A stretch of 64,000 nucleotides of DNA from Trifolium pratense. Lineage: Eukaryota > Streptophyta > Magnoliopsida > Fabales > Fabaceae. Made by a program: the position numbers and the translations under genes. The DNA lies in contig NC_060059.1 of the NCBI RefSeq assembly GCF_020283565.1, forward strand, positions 49,000,572 to 49,064,571, read 5' to 3'. The first letter of the stretch is position 1. The number at the start of each line of letters is the position of its first letter. The notes beneath the pieces are model-generated. The model worked only from the letters and a program-made list of their open reading frames with translations. It had not been told where the DNA came from and did not search any database. Positions 9,344 to 21,609 of the stretch are shown piece after piece.

Positions 9344-12300
9344 CTTGGAGTTCCAACGGCTTTTAAAAGTGTGACGATGCAAGGGATATAAACACAAATC
9401 CATTTAGGGATCACAACCTCAGGCACCATAACAGTTGCGGGCAACACAATGCAATAGAACACAAATGTGTTTATGTGGACCACAATCTTCCGAACAAAGA
9501 AAAAACTGTAAACAATATGTAACTTTGTCCACAAAGACACTTTCTGCAGTATGAAGATTAAACAAACACATAAATATATTTAAATTATAAATTAAATTAT
9601 TATGAGCCAATGTATTCATCAATGGATCAACCAATTACCTTGTTTGTGAAAATCTCCATAACCACTTTCCTGAAAAGATTGGCTGGCCCGCATGACCATC
9701 TGTGTTGTTGGTACCTATAAGCCTTTAAAGTACTTGGCAATTCGCTTTTAACCTATATAATTTGAAACAAATATTGTAATGTAACACTCGTAACACACAT
9801 TAAATTTTGATAACATGTAAAAAAATGACTGTTTGAGATTGGATTAAGAAAATGAAACCTGTAGATTAGCAAGATATAAGAATTTCCATCCTTTGAGACT
9901 AGCACGTACGGCCAAATCCATATCTTCAACTGTAGTCCTATCTTTCCACCCACCAGCTTCATTCAACGCTGAAATTCTCCACACACCCGCAGTCCCTGTG
10001 TTAAGATTATGTTGATGGTATTACATTGAATTTTTTCTAATATTTATACAGAAAACATTGATGATCATGTCAAAATACAAAGATTACGGATCTATATCAA
10101 TTGAGAAAAGCAAAACATCATCAACAATTATGTGAAGTGCGGGGTGTTGGCGTGTTGTGTTTTCGAGTTGCAGGCCCTTATATCGTGATCGCTTCTTCAG
10201 TTTTGGTTTCTTCGATTTTCTCCGCTGCTGGTTCTGTTTTTCTGTTTTGCATGGCGTTGCTCTGGTGTTGGGCTTGTAATGTGAGGGTTGCTCTCACTTA
10301 TAAACACATATTCAAGCAATCTCATACTTAAACAAAAAGAATTTTTCATTAAACATAAAGAATAAATTTTTAATCCATGAACAAAATCGTAACCAAACAA
10401 CCTATAGGGTTTCAAGTTTAAAAGAAAACAATTATAATTGTTTGTACTACTTCCACTATTATTTTTGAGAAGGAAAATGGATGAAAGTGGTTTAAGCATG
10501 TGGTGAGATTACCATTGAAGCCAAAGAAGGCATAAGTGGAAGATCCAACTTCTTGTTCCACCTTAAAATGGTAATCAAGTGACATTTGTTGCATCCTCGT
10601 CATCAAACATTCATTCGCATTCACTAAAAATAAAGAAAAAAAGAAAAGCACACATTATGTGCAAGATTGTTAGAATCAATTTTTACATCAACTTAATTTA
10701 TTTAAATGGAATCGAAATGTAAATTTAACCCTTAAACTCGTAGTCGTCATACTAAAGATAATATTTAAATTTATATTTGATATACACTTATCAATGATTT
10801 TCAATTTTATAACCACATAATAAAAGCCAACCACATTTTTTTTTTTATCACAGTAATTAGCAAATATTGTATTTTGAAGCTTCAATAAAATCATAAAAAA
10901 GTTACCAAATTTCCAGCGACCCTGAACGAGACCAATTTCAGGATTATTGATAAGAAAAGGGATGGTTTGACAGAGAAAATCAGGTTCAGGTTGAAAATCA
11001 GCGTCAAAGATAACAACATAATCACATTGCATGACATAGCTATGCTTCATTCCCTCTTTTAAAGCTCCTGCTTTGTACCCATTTCTGTTGTCCCTAACTT
11101 CATACTTTATATTAATACCTTTGCTTTCCCATATATGGCATTCCACCTGCACCAACTCCTGCAATTTGTTTTTTTGTTGAATAAGTTCTTAGTCTTTGTA
11201 AATATTTCAAACTTTATTTTTGGTTATTTTTAAAAATTTCCCAAATATTTTTTATCACTGACTTTTGATTTCTGTTTTTAAGTCAAATCATGTGTATCTT
11301 ATTTGAGGACCAAAACTTGTTGACATCTTTCTGAGAGATTAAAAATGAAATTAGGGACATTTATAGGAACAAAAACACTGCTTTTTTGTTCACTTGCAAG
11401 AATCACCTTTAATACAAACATGCACACAATGAGAAGAATCTTTCACCATGTACGAACTTATTTTTACCATTTGATCAATAAACCTCAATACCATTGGAAC
11501 AATATATGTCTAACCCTCTCCAGACCTGAGATCCGTATGATAGGTGTGTAGAGTCATGAATTATGGACTACAGGTTCCACCCTGGATTTGGATTCATTGC
11601 TATTAAATAACGACGCAATATCAGACTGTAATCAATCATTTTCGTTGATTTAAGATCGGACGATTCAGATTTTAAATACAGTTTGATAAAGTAAAACAAT
11701 CTAAGTCGTTGATCAGAGATTGAACATCCCAGTCAGTTACAACACCATATTGTAACTATGGGAAATCCAACTTCGGTATCACCCTCTTCCTTTACAACGG
11801 GGTACAACCACCAATGATCCATAATCAACAAGTCACAACAAACCTATCATTCAAATTTCAGGTTTGAGGAAGAGGATCAATGACACATTAATCTAATTTG
11901 ATACAATGGTGAGAATTATTTAATGGTCAAAATAAGTTTTTACATCCTAAAAGAGTTGTCACACTTACACACCATGTACTTGGCTTGACCAAAATCTAAT
12001 CCCATCATTAATCCTATATATCATTGACAAATTAATCCCAAAAAGTAAGCCGTGTGAATACATTAAGATATATAATGGTAAAAATATGTTAATTACAAAT
12101 TTAGACACGCATTTATTAATTTTAACGATGAAATTCTAACCACTAGATTACCTGAATTGCTTGGTCAGTTGAGTCATCAAGAATTTGTATGATGATTCTA
12201 TCAGAAGGCCAAGAGAGTCCACATGCAGCACCAATGGATAGCTTATAAACCTGCATTTAGAATTAGAACCATATATATGTCAAATTCAAAGAGAGAAAGT

Positions 12301-12655
12301 TCTGCTTTTCAAAGCTCTAATATATTAAAATTGAAAAATGAACAACATTCACCTCTCTTTCATTGTACATTGGAATTTGGACAAGAACCATTGGATAATT
12401 AGAGTTACCCAATTCAACATCATCATCCTTAATAGTCTCCCATTTATAACGTTTCTCTGGTTTTCTACCACACAACTTCACAAAACTAATCACAATTGCC
12501 ATATAAACTTTTTCAACAAAATCCATCAATAACATGCATATGCACAAAAACACTGCAATTTTCAGTATTGGTACAACCAAAGCTTCTCTCATATGCTTCC
12601 AAACAAACTCAATTTGCATACCAACTCCTCCAATTACTACTTGAAATGCCTCCAT
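9344..12655 (-). pseudogene. CSLA copy B (exons 1-7; lacks exons 8-9)
   Basis: Cellulose-synthase-like A gene, family GT2 (beta-1,4-mannan/glucomannan synthesis in the Golgi). Exons with GT-AG borders: 1 12353-12655, 2 12152-12250, 3 10906-11158, 4 10513-10623, 5 9859-9995, 6 9639-9752, 7 9344-9543. They join in frame for 1217 bases from an ATG at 12655. Catalytic motifs are present: LDDSTD (exon 2), FDADFQ (exon 3), TVEDMDLA (exon 5) and QQHRW (exon 6). No internal stop was found. About 115 bp of intron 7 still aligns with copy C (to about 9225). Beyond that, where exons 8-9 should be, lies unrelated DNA and then the SIRE-like element. The protein would lose its C-terminal membrane segments, so I call it a 3'-truncated pseudogene; a shortened transcript is possible. 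Intron 2 (11159-12151) is longer than in copy C and holds unassigned DNA. Confidence 0.87.
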
Positions 12656-12760
12656 TTTTCAAAAGAAGTGTTTTTCTTATCAACACAAATCGGAAGAGTG
12701 GTTGTTATAAGAAACACTAAGTAGAATTGTAGAAGCATATATATAAGGGGCTATGTGCAC
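12656..12760 (-). promoter_or_regulatory. Possible promoter/5' UTR of CSLA copy B
   Basis: On the minus strand a TATA-like TTATATATATGC lies near 12737-12748, about 85 bases upstream of the ATG at 12655. This spacing is plausible for a plant promoter, but the evidence is only the TATA motif. Confidence 0.35.
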
Positions 12761-13299
12761 ATTAAATATTATTTGTTACTTACACTACATGTGGTTTTTC
12801 AACCAAACAAACAAAAGTTGTTACTTGTTACTTACACTACATGTGAGTTTAAAAAGACTTCTTTTTTTATCACCACAAACGGGACAGAGGATGCTGGCAG
12901 AGGTAGAAGAATCAAATAAACATGTTAAGGGAAGAGTGTTGTTGAAGGTAACCTTTGTAGAAGATATAAGAAGGGACTATATATATGTGCAAATAAATAT
13001 ATTTTTTACTATTAAATGCATGGTTGCACATTAAATTTTTCTTTTTACTCACAAAATTAGTGGGTCAACTTATGGTAAGATAGAATGCATGTGGGACTAA
13101 ACAAATTTGCTACATTATGTAAAAAAGAAAAAAACAAATTTGCTACATTAGACGTTTAAAATATCAGTAGTGGTTCGATTTAGATTCGACTCTATTGAGA
13201 TTTATATTTAGTACTTTTTACTATAAAATAAAAAATAAAATATGAATATTTTTAGATCATTTAATCAAGATCAAATGATTTACGGATGTCCCTAATAAG
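12761..13299. other. AT-rich spacer, no gene seen
   Basis: Upstream flank of CSLA copy B. A short phrase (GTTACTTACACTACATGTG) occurs twice, near 12774-12792 and 12827-12846, suggesting a local 50-bp duplication. No coding signal was recognised. Confidence 0.5.
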
Positions 13300-13712
13300 T
13301 GTTGTAATAAGTGTGAGTTGAGTCCCACGTTTAGAAAAGTGAAGATTGAACATTTATAAGTGAGATGACCCATAAACCTAACACCTTAAAGTTTTGAGTT
13401 AAAGTGTGATGTTCAGCTTACTTGTAGAGTTGTTCTTAAAACCACCGTCGATGATCCCTAGTTGCCCCATCGTGACCCAATAGTGATATCAGAGCCTAGT
13501 TCGACGAATGGTTCGACCGTCTCCTTGTATCGAAAGTCTTCCCGATAAAGGTGGTCAGACGGCGTGTCCCAGCCCGTTGTGTGCGGCCAACGGCGGTGCA
13601 AGTGTATGTGGCTTAAAAAGCTTCCGCTTGAAGGGAAGGATGATGAATAACAACTTGTAGAGTTGTTCTTAAATCAATGTGGATGATCCCCTACTACCCC
13701 TCATTACTCAAC
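13300..13712 (+). mobile_element. TRIM-like miniature retrotransposon remnant
   Basis: A small LTR (about 13300-13479, starting TGTTGTAATAAGTG and ending GACCCA) is followed by a tRNA-Met-type primer site (GTGATATCAGAGCC, 13483-13496). Then come about 130 bp of non-coding internal DNA, a purine-rich tract (GAAGGGAAGGATGATGA near 13630) and a partial second LTR (13649-13712) that repeats the tail of the first (CTTGTAGAGTTGTTCTTAAA). No protein is encoded, as expected for TRIMs, which are moved by other elements' proteins. Confidence 0.65.
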
Positions 13713-14313
13713 AATATTTGTTATTTTAACAACTATAGCAAATTCCATTTCGTACATTGTCATTGGTGCACAATAACAAGTAATAATGTTTTTTCTCATG
13801 GCAATATATTTTATTGTTTAGGAGAAATACTTGTTTTTTCTTACTTGTTTTTTTAGTCCAAGTAGCAACGTGTTTTGCTGCTATGACTTTTTATATTACG
13901 CAATGTTCTTCGCTTCTTCCTCATGTCAATATATTTTATTGTTTAGGAGGAATAACTACACTTGGTTTTCTTGAAGGGAAGGATGATGAATAACAACTTG
14001 TAGAGTTGTTCTTAAATCAATGTGGATGATCCCCTACTACCCCTCATTACTCAACAATATTTGTTATTTTAACAACTATAGCAAATTCCATTTCGTACAT
14101 TGTCATTGGTGCACAATAACAAGTAATAATGTTTTTTCTCATGGCAATATATTTTATTGTTTAGGAGAAATACTTGTTTTTTCTTACTTGTTTTTTTAGT
14201 CCAAGTAGCAACGTGTTTTGCTGCTATGACTTTTTATATTACGCAATGTTCTTCGCTTCTTCCTCATGTCAATATATTTTATTGTTTAGGAGGAATAACT
14301 ACACTTGGTTTTC
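13627..14313 (+). repeat. Perfect 343-bp tandem duplication
   Basis: Two head-to-tail units with a period of 343 bp (AAGGGAAGGA at 13631 and again at 13974). By eye they are identical over the whole unit. Each carries the TRIM polypurine tract and partial 3' LTR plus about 250 bp of flank. The outer junctions share CTTCCG and CTTGAAGG microhomology. Identity implies a very recent event or an assembly artefact. Confidence 0.85.
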
Positions 14314-14487
14314 TTCCGACGGTTTTGCCATGACATTTTAAGGTAAGATATTCTGAAATTTAGGCACAATTAATTACAAAAAGCAAATGCGTATATTCTT
14401 CGATCCATGCTTTTTGTTTGCACGTGGGAGGTTGTCCGGCCACAATGAAATTTGCCACATGCAAATTTTTCAACGGTTACAAACTTA

Positions 14488-15915
14488 CTAGACCCTTACC
14501 CGTGCGATGCACGGGTGTGATGCAATTATTTTTATTTTACAATTGCATAAAACTGAAACATTACATATTATCAAAATAATAATAATAATAAAATAGAGAA
14601 TCCGAAATTCAAAAGATTTATTTTCTAAGGAGAAGTGGTGTGGCATTGTAAGTGAGTGGTTAAATGAAGAAATATTATTGGTTTAAGGATTATGGTTTAC
14701 TTTACATGAGTAACAAAATAACTATCTAAAATTTATATATACAGGAGTAATATGATATATCTCCGCAAAACATATAAATCTATTTCAAAACACACAAAGG
14801 ATTGGATGAAAAGATATGTGACAAAATCTAAGTCACACAATTGGCATATAAATAGTGACAGAATTAGAAAAACTCAAATAAAACAAATAAAATTAAAAGG
14901 TACATACCTTTTAAAAATATTCCAAAGGGACATATGTGAAGAGCATCAACCTCACAGTTCAGTTCGTTTGAGTAAGAGATGATGACCCAAAGCCTAAAAT
15001 AAAAAATTATAAAAATAAGTATATCAATAAAATAAATGAATAAATAAAAAAGTAAAGGAAAGTAAAACAACTATTACATAATTCAATTAAAAATAAAGTA
15101 TATATTATTTAATTTGTATCATAATAGAATATAAATACACATATACAGTAACAATTAACTAAACCTATAAATGATGTGCAACACAAAAGTTGAATGTATG
15201 ATCTGCAACAAACAAAAAATGTCAAATTCTCTTAATTTTATTTGTTAAGCAAAAAGTTAATTTTTGCAAAAAATAAAATAACTACAACAAATCATGGTTT
15301 TAGAAAATAACATAAGTATTTATACCTGATGCACAAAAGATGAAGAGGCAAGATAATGGAAAGAGAAATTGCACATTATAAGATATGAAAAAATATATTC
15401 TCACATTCAACCGGAAAAACAAATGGTAATCTTAGTAAGCACATGATTGAGCACCAGGGGATGAAAATATTTGTTTCTAACATTCGTAATGGTTAGTTAG
15501 GAAAATATGAATAGGATACAAATTAAAATAGTTGTAAGCTATATATTAAAATATTGGTAGAAAAGTCCAAGGGATGAAAATTGAATTGTGACTTAAGAGA
15601 TGAAAAATATATTACCGAGAGTTACAAAGTTAATTAGTGTGTATTTTTGTATTCTCCTTATTATAATATAGTAAGCAAAAATTATTATATTCACCAAAAA
15701 AAGTAAAGGTTATATTCACCAAAAAAAGTAAAGGCTAATTAAGTAAAAGCTTGAGTGAGTGTATACTAAAAAACCATAAGTATATAAATGTAGAATATGA
15801 AAAGTATAGAGATGACAATAATAATAATAATATAGATGATGTGGCTAAATGAAACAATTTGATTGGTCTAAGTGGATTAGGGTTAGGAGAACTATTTAGG
15901 AATTATATATATAGA
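14488..15915 (-). mobile_element. Non-autonomous Helitron (copy 1)
   Basis: On the minus strand it begins TCTATATATATAATTCC (5' TC end at 15915) and ends in a hairpin, CCCGTGCATCGCACGGG, followed by TAAGGGTCTAG at 14488. This is the Helitron 3' pattern of a short hairpin about 10 bases before CTRR. It sits between A (14487) and T (15916) with no target duplication, as expected. No Rep/helicase ORF is present, so rolling-circle transposition would need an autonomous relative. Another copy with the same ends lies at 30367-31742. Confidence 0.85.
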
Positions 15916-16092
15916 TATATGCATATAAAATAGGCTAAATTATACCGTAGTTTTTACTCTCTAATTTTTACAAATTTATAATTTTCATTCCCTAACTTTT
16001 AGTGCATTTTATTAAAGGTTATCCCGTTGATTTTGACCAAGTCAACACATATAAGAATAGTAACTCACATGTTACGCCAACATTTCAGGTGA
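15916..16092. other. Short spacer
   Basis: AT-rich DNA between a Helitron and a solo LTR; nothing recognised. Confidence 0.5.
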
Positions 16093-16097
16093 GTCAC

Positions 16098-17524
16098 TAA
16101 TGACAATCAATTATATGATATTTTTAGTAGTAATTTAGGGTAGTTTTAATAGCAATTGAAGCCCAAAAACAAGCAAATACTTGGAAAAGTGAAGTTACTT
16201 GGCCCAGAAGCAAGAAAGTGAAAAAAAACAAAAAATGGCAAAAATGTAATAAACAATGCACACATTGTACCTACGATGAGATCCAGCGTGGCGCGATGAG
16301 AAGGCGGTTTAAATTGAAGAAAATCCGCAACAAATCTTTCCATCGTACCACGATGACATACCAACGTGGCACGATGAAGGCGGTTGAAGAAAAACATAAA
16401 ATCCTGATCAAATCTTCCATCGTACCACGAGATGATCCATCGTGGCCACGATGAGGCAAAATTACACGCCATCGTGGCCACAATGGATACGATAGGTGCG
16501 TAGAAAAAGCTCAAATCCAGCTGAAAAACTATAAATAGAGTTCTCCTCCTTCACAATTATTCATTCAGAAATATTGAGACATATTCAATATTCACTCTAG
16601 AGTTAGGATAACTCTAAGGAGGAGGCAAGGAGGGAAAAGGAACTCCAAGGCCAATAAGGTTCTTTTCTTTTATTATCTTTGTAATTTATTTTTCCTAGGT
16701 TAGGTCGAGTAGATGAGCTCCCTTATGAATGCTTGAGACATGTAGCCCTGGTTCGATAAAGTTTATGCTCAATTGTTATTACGTTATTTTCTATATTTGT
16801 ATTAGCTTTAATTATTCATTCTTAATATTGATCACGTTAAGTGAATGAACCTAGAGGAAATTAGTTGATCCCGTGACAACAAAATTAATAGGCCAGACTA
16901 AAAAGACATTTCATCCTACCAATATGAGATCATTAAATTCAGTATCTGACGGTATGGGGGCAGGATTAAGAATCGCACGTGTTAAATTCTGCAATGATAT
17001 TAGAAAATCGAGTTAGGGTAGAGAACTTGTTAAATTCTGAACTTCTAAAGGTTAGGACGCACTCTTTAGAGGCCGAACCTGTTAAAGGTAATGATACGAA
17101 ATCACGAAGGCTAAACCTATCCACGCTTAATTGGTTCGACCTATGTCAGATTGCAATAGAAATAAGTATAGTAATACTAGGCTTATTTTAATAGAAATTA
17201 ATTCGGTAGCTTATAATTGAAAATGAGGTATAGTATAACGCCACTTACCGAGCAGGAGTAAGGGAGGGATTCGAAACACTTAACCACCTCGTGCATCTAC
17301 TCGCATAACCCTTTTTATTTATTGCTCTTTACTTTCTTGTCCTTTACTTTATTGTCATTTTCTTTTATGCAAATCTCTCTCAAACAATCAAAGTGAATGC
17401 AAAACACTTTTACTTTCTAAATTCCTAAGCAAAACTAGTAATTTTGGCGCAATCCCTGTGAAGAACGATAACTTATCACTTTATTACTTGGTTGCGATTC
17501 TGTGCACTTGCAGAGCCACCATCA
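16098..17524 (+). mobile_element. Solo LTR of an Athila-clade family (copy 1)
   Basis: A 1427-bp sequence flanked by a perfect 5-bp duplication, GTCAC (16093-16097 and 17525-17529), with no internal region, so it is a solo LTR left by LTR-LTR recombination. It aligns with the copy at 18138-28184 over its full length. The 3' end (CTGTGCACTTGCAGAG...CCATCA) resembles the 3' end of the Athila LTR nested in that copy, so both families are probably related gypsy elements. A TATA box CTATAAATAG lies at 16530-16539. Just upstream (16270-16490) are several imperfect palindromes built on CATCGTGGCCACGATG. Confidence 0.85.
16270..16490 (+). promoter_or_regulatory. Palindrome array upstream of solo-LTR TATA box (copy 1)
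   Basis: Palindromes or near-palindromes: CATCGTACCACGATG (16341-16355), CAACGTGGCACGATG (16362-16376), a variant near 16418, CATCGTGGCCACGATG (16438-16453) and CCATCGTGGCCACAATGG (16469-16486). The array ends about 45 bp before the TATA box, inside the inferred U3. Each word is a dyad of the kind bound by dimeric transcription factors; the factor is unknown. Confidence 0.6.
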
Positions 17525-18976
17525 GTCACCTTGTGTTGACTTGCTGACATAACATATGAGTTAATGTCTCGTGTACGGTTATTTGGTCAAAATCGAGATG
17601 AGCCAACCTTTGATAAAAGAGGATAAAATTAGGAGGCAACAATATTATTATGAAAATCTATTATTACTAATATATTAAAATCGATAACCACCAAAGTTAC
17701 TAATTTATCCTTATTACTTTTAACAACGTTGCAAGTTTTATATACTTCATTGTAATTTCACTAAAAAAAAATATAAAAAAATATAGAAAGATAATAATGT
17801 TAAATATAGAGACAAAACAGATTATAGATAAAAACAAAAATAGAACAATCTATACATAAAAATAGGGGAAAAAACAATAAAAAATTATATAAAGTTTAGT
17901 CAATAAAAAAATTATAGAAAAAACCACATAAAAATAGAAAAATAGAAATAAAAATATAATACTATATAAAAAAAGAAACATAAACAATATTTTTCATAAA
18001 AAAAAAAAGAAACATAAACAATTTTTTATTTTACATAACCCAAACATAAACAATATTACTACAAAGTTTACTAAATTATCCTAAATATTCCTATTAAAAT
18101 TTCTAATTTTTTTATTAAAAATATACACGGGGTCATTTGATGAAAGTCAATTATATGATGTTTTTTGTAGTAATTTAGGGTTGTTTTAATAGCAATTGAA
18201 GCCCAGAAGCAAGCAAATACCTGAAAAGTGAAGTTATTTGGCCCAGAAGCAAGAAAAGTGGAAAAAACATAAAAAAAAGAACAAAAACGTAATAAACAGC
18301 GCGATCCATAGTCCCAACGATGAGATTCAGCGTGGCGCGATGAGAAGGCGGTTTAAATTGAAAAAAATCTGCAACAAATCTTTACCATCATACCACGATG
18401 ACTTGTCATCGTGGCACGATGAAAGACGGTTGAAGAAAGCAGAAAATCTGGAGAAGATCTTCCATCGTACCACGATATGATCCATCGTGGCCACGATGAG
18501 GTAAAATTACACGCTATCGTGGCCACGATGGGTGCGATGGACGCGTAGAAAAAGCCCAAACTCGGCTGAAAAACTATAAATATAGTTCTCCTCTTTCACA
18601 ATTATTCATTCAGAAATATTGAGACATATTCAATTCACTCTAGAGTTAGGAGAACTCTAAGGAGGAGGAAAGGAGGGCCAAGGAACTCCAAGGCCAATAA
18701 GGTTTTTTTCTTTTATTATTTTTGTAATTTATTTTTCCTAGGTTAGGTCGAGTAGATGAGCTCCCTTATGAATGCTTGAGACATGTAGCCTTGGTTCGAT
18801 AAAGTTTATGCTCAATTGTTATTACGTTATTTTCTATATTTGTCTTAGCTTTAATTATTCATTCTTAATATTGATCACATTAAGTGATTGAACCTAGAGG
18901 AAATTAGCTGATCCCGTGACAACAGAATTAATATGCCAGACTAAAAAGACATTTCATCCTACCAACATAAGATCAT

Positions 18977-20205
18977 TGATGATAAATTTCGCAAGTGCAC
19001 GAAAATCACGTAGTAATAAAATATCGATCCACAGGGATTGTGTGATCAAACTAGTCGAATCGTGTTCATAGACATTATACAGAAAATACACATAAATTGG
19101 GGGTATGTTGAGTAATGAATTGCTAGAAAATGTGCTTTGATAATATGGAAAAGCGAGGTAGAATCATCGGAATCATCTAGTCTATAGCTAACCGCATGCA
19201 ACCTACAATGTAGAAGAACTACTCAAGTGTTCACAACTAGATCGACAAATTAGTGAATCGCAATCTCTTGTCAAAATCCACTCTATTCGTTGTTGATACT
19301 CCCCCGATCTCTCGGGCGGAAGCTACCTACAACGAATGATATTAACGCGCGTCAATCGTTCGCTACACTCTATGCCTCAATCTCTCGACCGGAGACACTC
19401 GAGTGCTCAATGCAATTCAGTTCAGAAATTAAATCAATACTCTCGCACGTGACTTAACTCGAAATCATTATAACACTAATGAAGGATTATAAAGCATTAA
19501 AAACAGACTTGCATTGGATGAACACTATAAAGAGAGTAAATTCTTACAACATTTGTAGATTACATTCAGCTGAACTACATCCTAAACTATCCTAGATTCT
19601 ACCTCCAAAGGAGCTTAGCTCCTCATCGTGCTTCGTTCGCTTCCTCGCTTCACCGCCATGGCTTGTGGATCCATGCTCTCGATGTGCTTGGAGCTATCCT
19701 CTGGAGTCTTGAATCGCGATCTTGAAGTTCCAAAACCCAGAATGTAGATCAATTTTGCAGAATTTTCCAACCCGAAAACAGAATTATGCAGAAAATATAT
19801 ATACAGAAGGCAACCACGCCGCGCGCCAGATCTACCACGCCGCGCGTGGTTGCAAATCCATCAACTACGCCGCGCGTAGTAACAGAATCACGCGGCGCGT
19901 GATCAAGTCAGAGAGCAATCTTCATCTTCATCAAGGCTTCACGCCGCGCGTGGTAAGGCCTCACGCGGCGCGTGATCAGGGTCCCAATCTTGGCTCTCTG
20001 TGAGCTCCATCACGCGGCGCGTGATGGGCTACGCCCCCAGCGTAGTGAAAATCCTTCAAATCCTGCAGTTTTTCCTGTTTTCTTGCAAAACAAGTAATCA
20101 AGCTAATGGTTAGATTTCTCTTATATTTATTGCTAAAAACCTACTAAAATGTATCTAATGTTGCTAAAATAGGCATGGATTAGAGAGTGTGACGATTTGT
20201 CATCA
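18977..20205 (-). repeat. 3' LTR of the Athila-like element
   Basis: 1229 bp, TGATGATAAATTTCGC at the left to TTGTCATCA at 20205. No differences were seen against the other LTR (offset 7400 bp). It includes eight GC-rich palindromes at 19814-20045. Between them lies a short open frame (19722-20003) that is GC-palindrome sequence, not a gene. Confidence 0.93.
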
Positions 20206-21609
20206 CAACCCCAAACTTAAACCTTTCCTTGTCCTCAAGGAAACAACTTTTACCTCAAGCTTTCGTGTCAAGACCTTGGCATTTTCCTTAAAATCACTCG
20301 AATCATACATACGTGAGACTCACCTGATGATCAATGATCCACCTGCAAACAATGCTCAATTGCACAACCGTTACCGCAAGACATTTTCAAGTAGTTCACA
20401 CTTTTCGACCAAAGCTCTATGATTTCATCACACTACTCACATGCACTCTTCAGTTTGGGTAATTCACTCAAATCAACACATCAATGCAAGTCAACAATAA
20501 TTTTGCAAGTAGTCTAAGAATTCATTCGGTTCACTTTGTGCACACACATTAGAGGTCTTTTAGGGTTATAACGTGGCTTGGTTAAGGTGGATGGTGACAT
20601 TTTGGGATAAGTAGTAGAAAAACTTGGAGTTAGATCCCCCTATGGTCAAAAATTTCATAAACCACCTTTTTCCTTTGAACTATAATGGACTAGAGAACTT
20701 TTTTCAATCATCAAACAAAGTTTTGCAATTCTTAGAACTCAAGGCTATCACTTCTTTTCTCAATTTTTTTATTTTTCACGTTCATTCATCTCTTTTTTCA
20801 CTTTTGTTTTTTTCTTTGCCTTGCAAAATTTGAAATTTTTCTCAATTTTTCAAATCAAAACTTTTTGTAAGTTCTCTAGTACCCTCACCCCAAACTTTAT
20901 TTGTTGCTAATTCCAAAGAGCAACCCAAAACTTAGTAGTGAGCAATGCGCATCAACCACTAATTAGGTGCCTAACCTCCAAGAAAGTCATTCCTTTTTTT
21001 CATCAAAAATTTCTTAAGGTTTTGCAAAAAATAACATTTTCTTTCAGCTCAAATTGGTTAAGCAAAGGATAATTATAAGTAAGGGTGGATAGAAAGGCTC
21101 AAAGGTACCAAGGAACATGCCTCGTGTGTGCTACAAAAGTACCAATCAAATAAAAAGACGACAAGCAAAATCGAGAGACAATACATGAGCGGATATCACA
21201 CATAGAAAGAATGAGAGTGTTTGGCTCAATACCTCACGGTTGGGTCGAATCAAAGAACCGGTCAAAAAGTGTGCGTTCCCTTCCTTTGCCTCTTGATCAC
21301 ATGAGTGCAACAAGCTATTGCACTGCAAGTTTCACAAATCACACACGGAGAAAATCAAGTAATTGATACTCAAGTAACTAGAAGGAACATGCCAAAATAT
21401 TGAAACAAACTCTAAAGGTAAAAACCATTCCACAATTAAACAAAAGAAGATTCAATTTCAGAGTACACCATTAAAATATCCAGCCAATATCCAAGCAACA
21501 TCAGAATATTATTACAAACCAAGCAAATAAAAGACAAAAAGTAAAGATAGAGATAGAGTAATAGAATAGTAGCAGCAGCAGCAGCAGAAGAACAGCATCA
21601 CCAACAATG
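20206..21609 (-). other. Non-coding 3' internal region and polypurine tract of the Athila-like element
   Basis: Lies between ORF2 and the 3' LTR. On the minus strand the last bases before the LTR read AAGTTTGGGGTTG (20206-20218), the purine-rich primer for plus-strand DNA synthesis. A CAG-type run (GCAGCAGCAGCAGCAG) is at 21573-21590. The short open frames here look incidental. Confidence 0.65.

Noticed and set aside
16146..16514. Open frames over the solo-LTR palindromes
   Set aside because: Overlapping frames on both strands created by palindromic, stop-poor words; not conserved in the second solo LTR.
19722..20003. 93-codon frame repeated in both Athila LTRs
   Set aside because: Lies inside the LTR over the palindrome array; both copies are the same because the LTRs are. 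No start context or domain.
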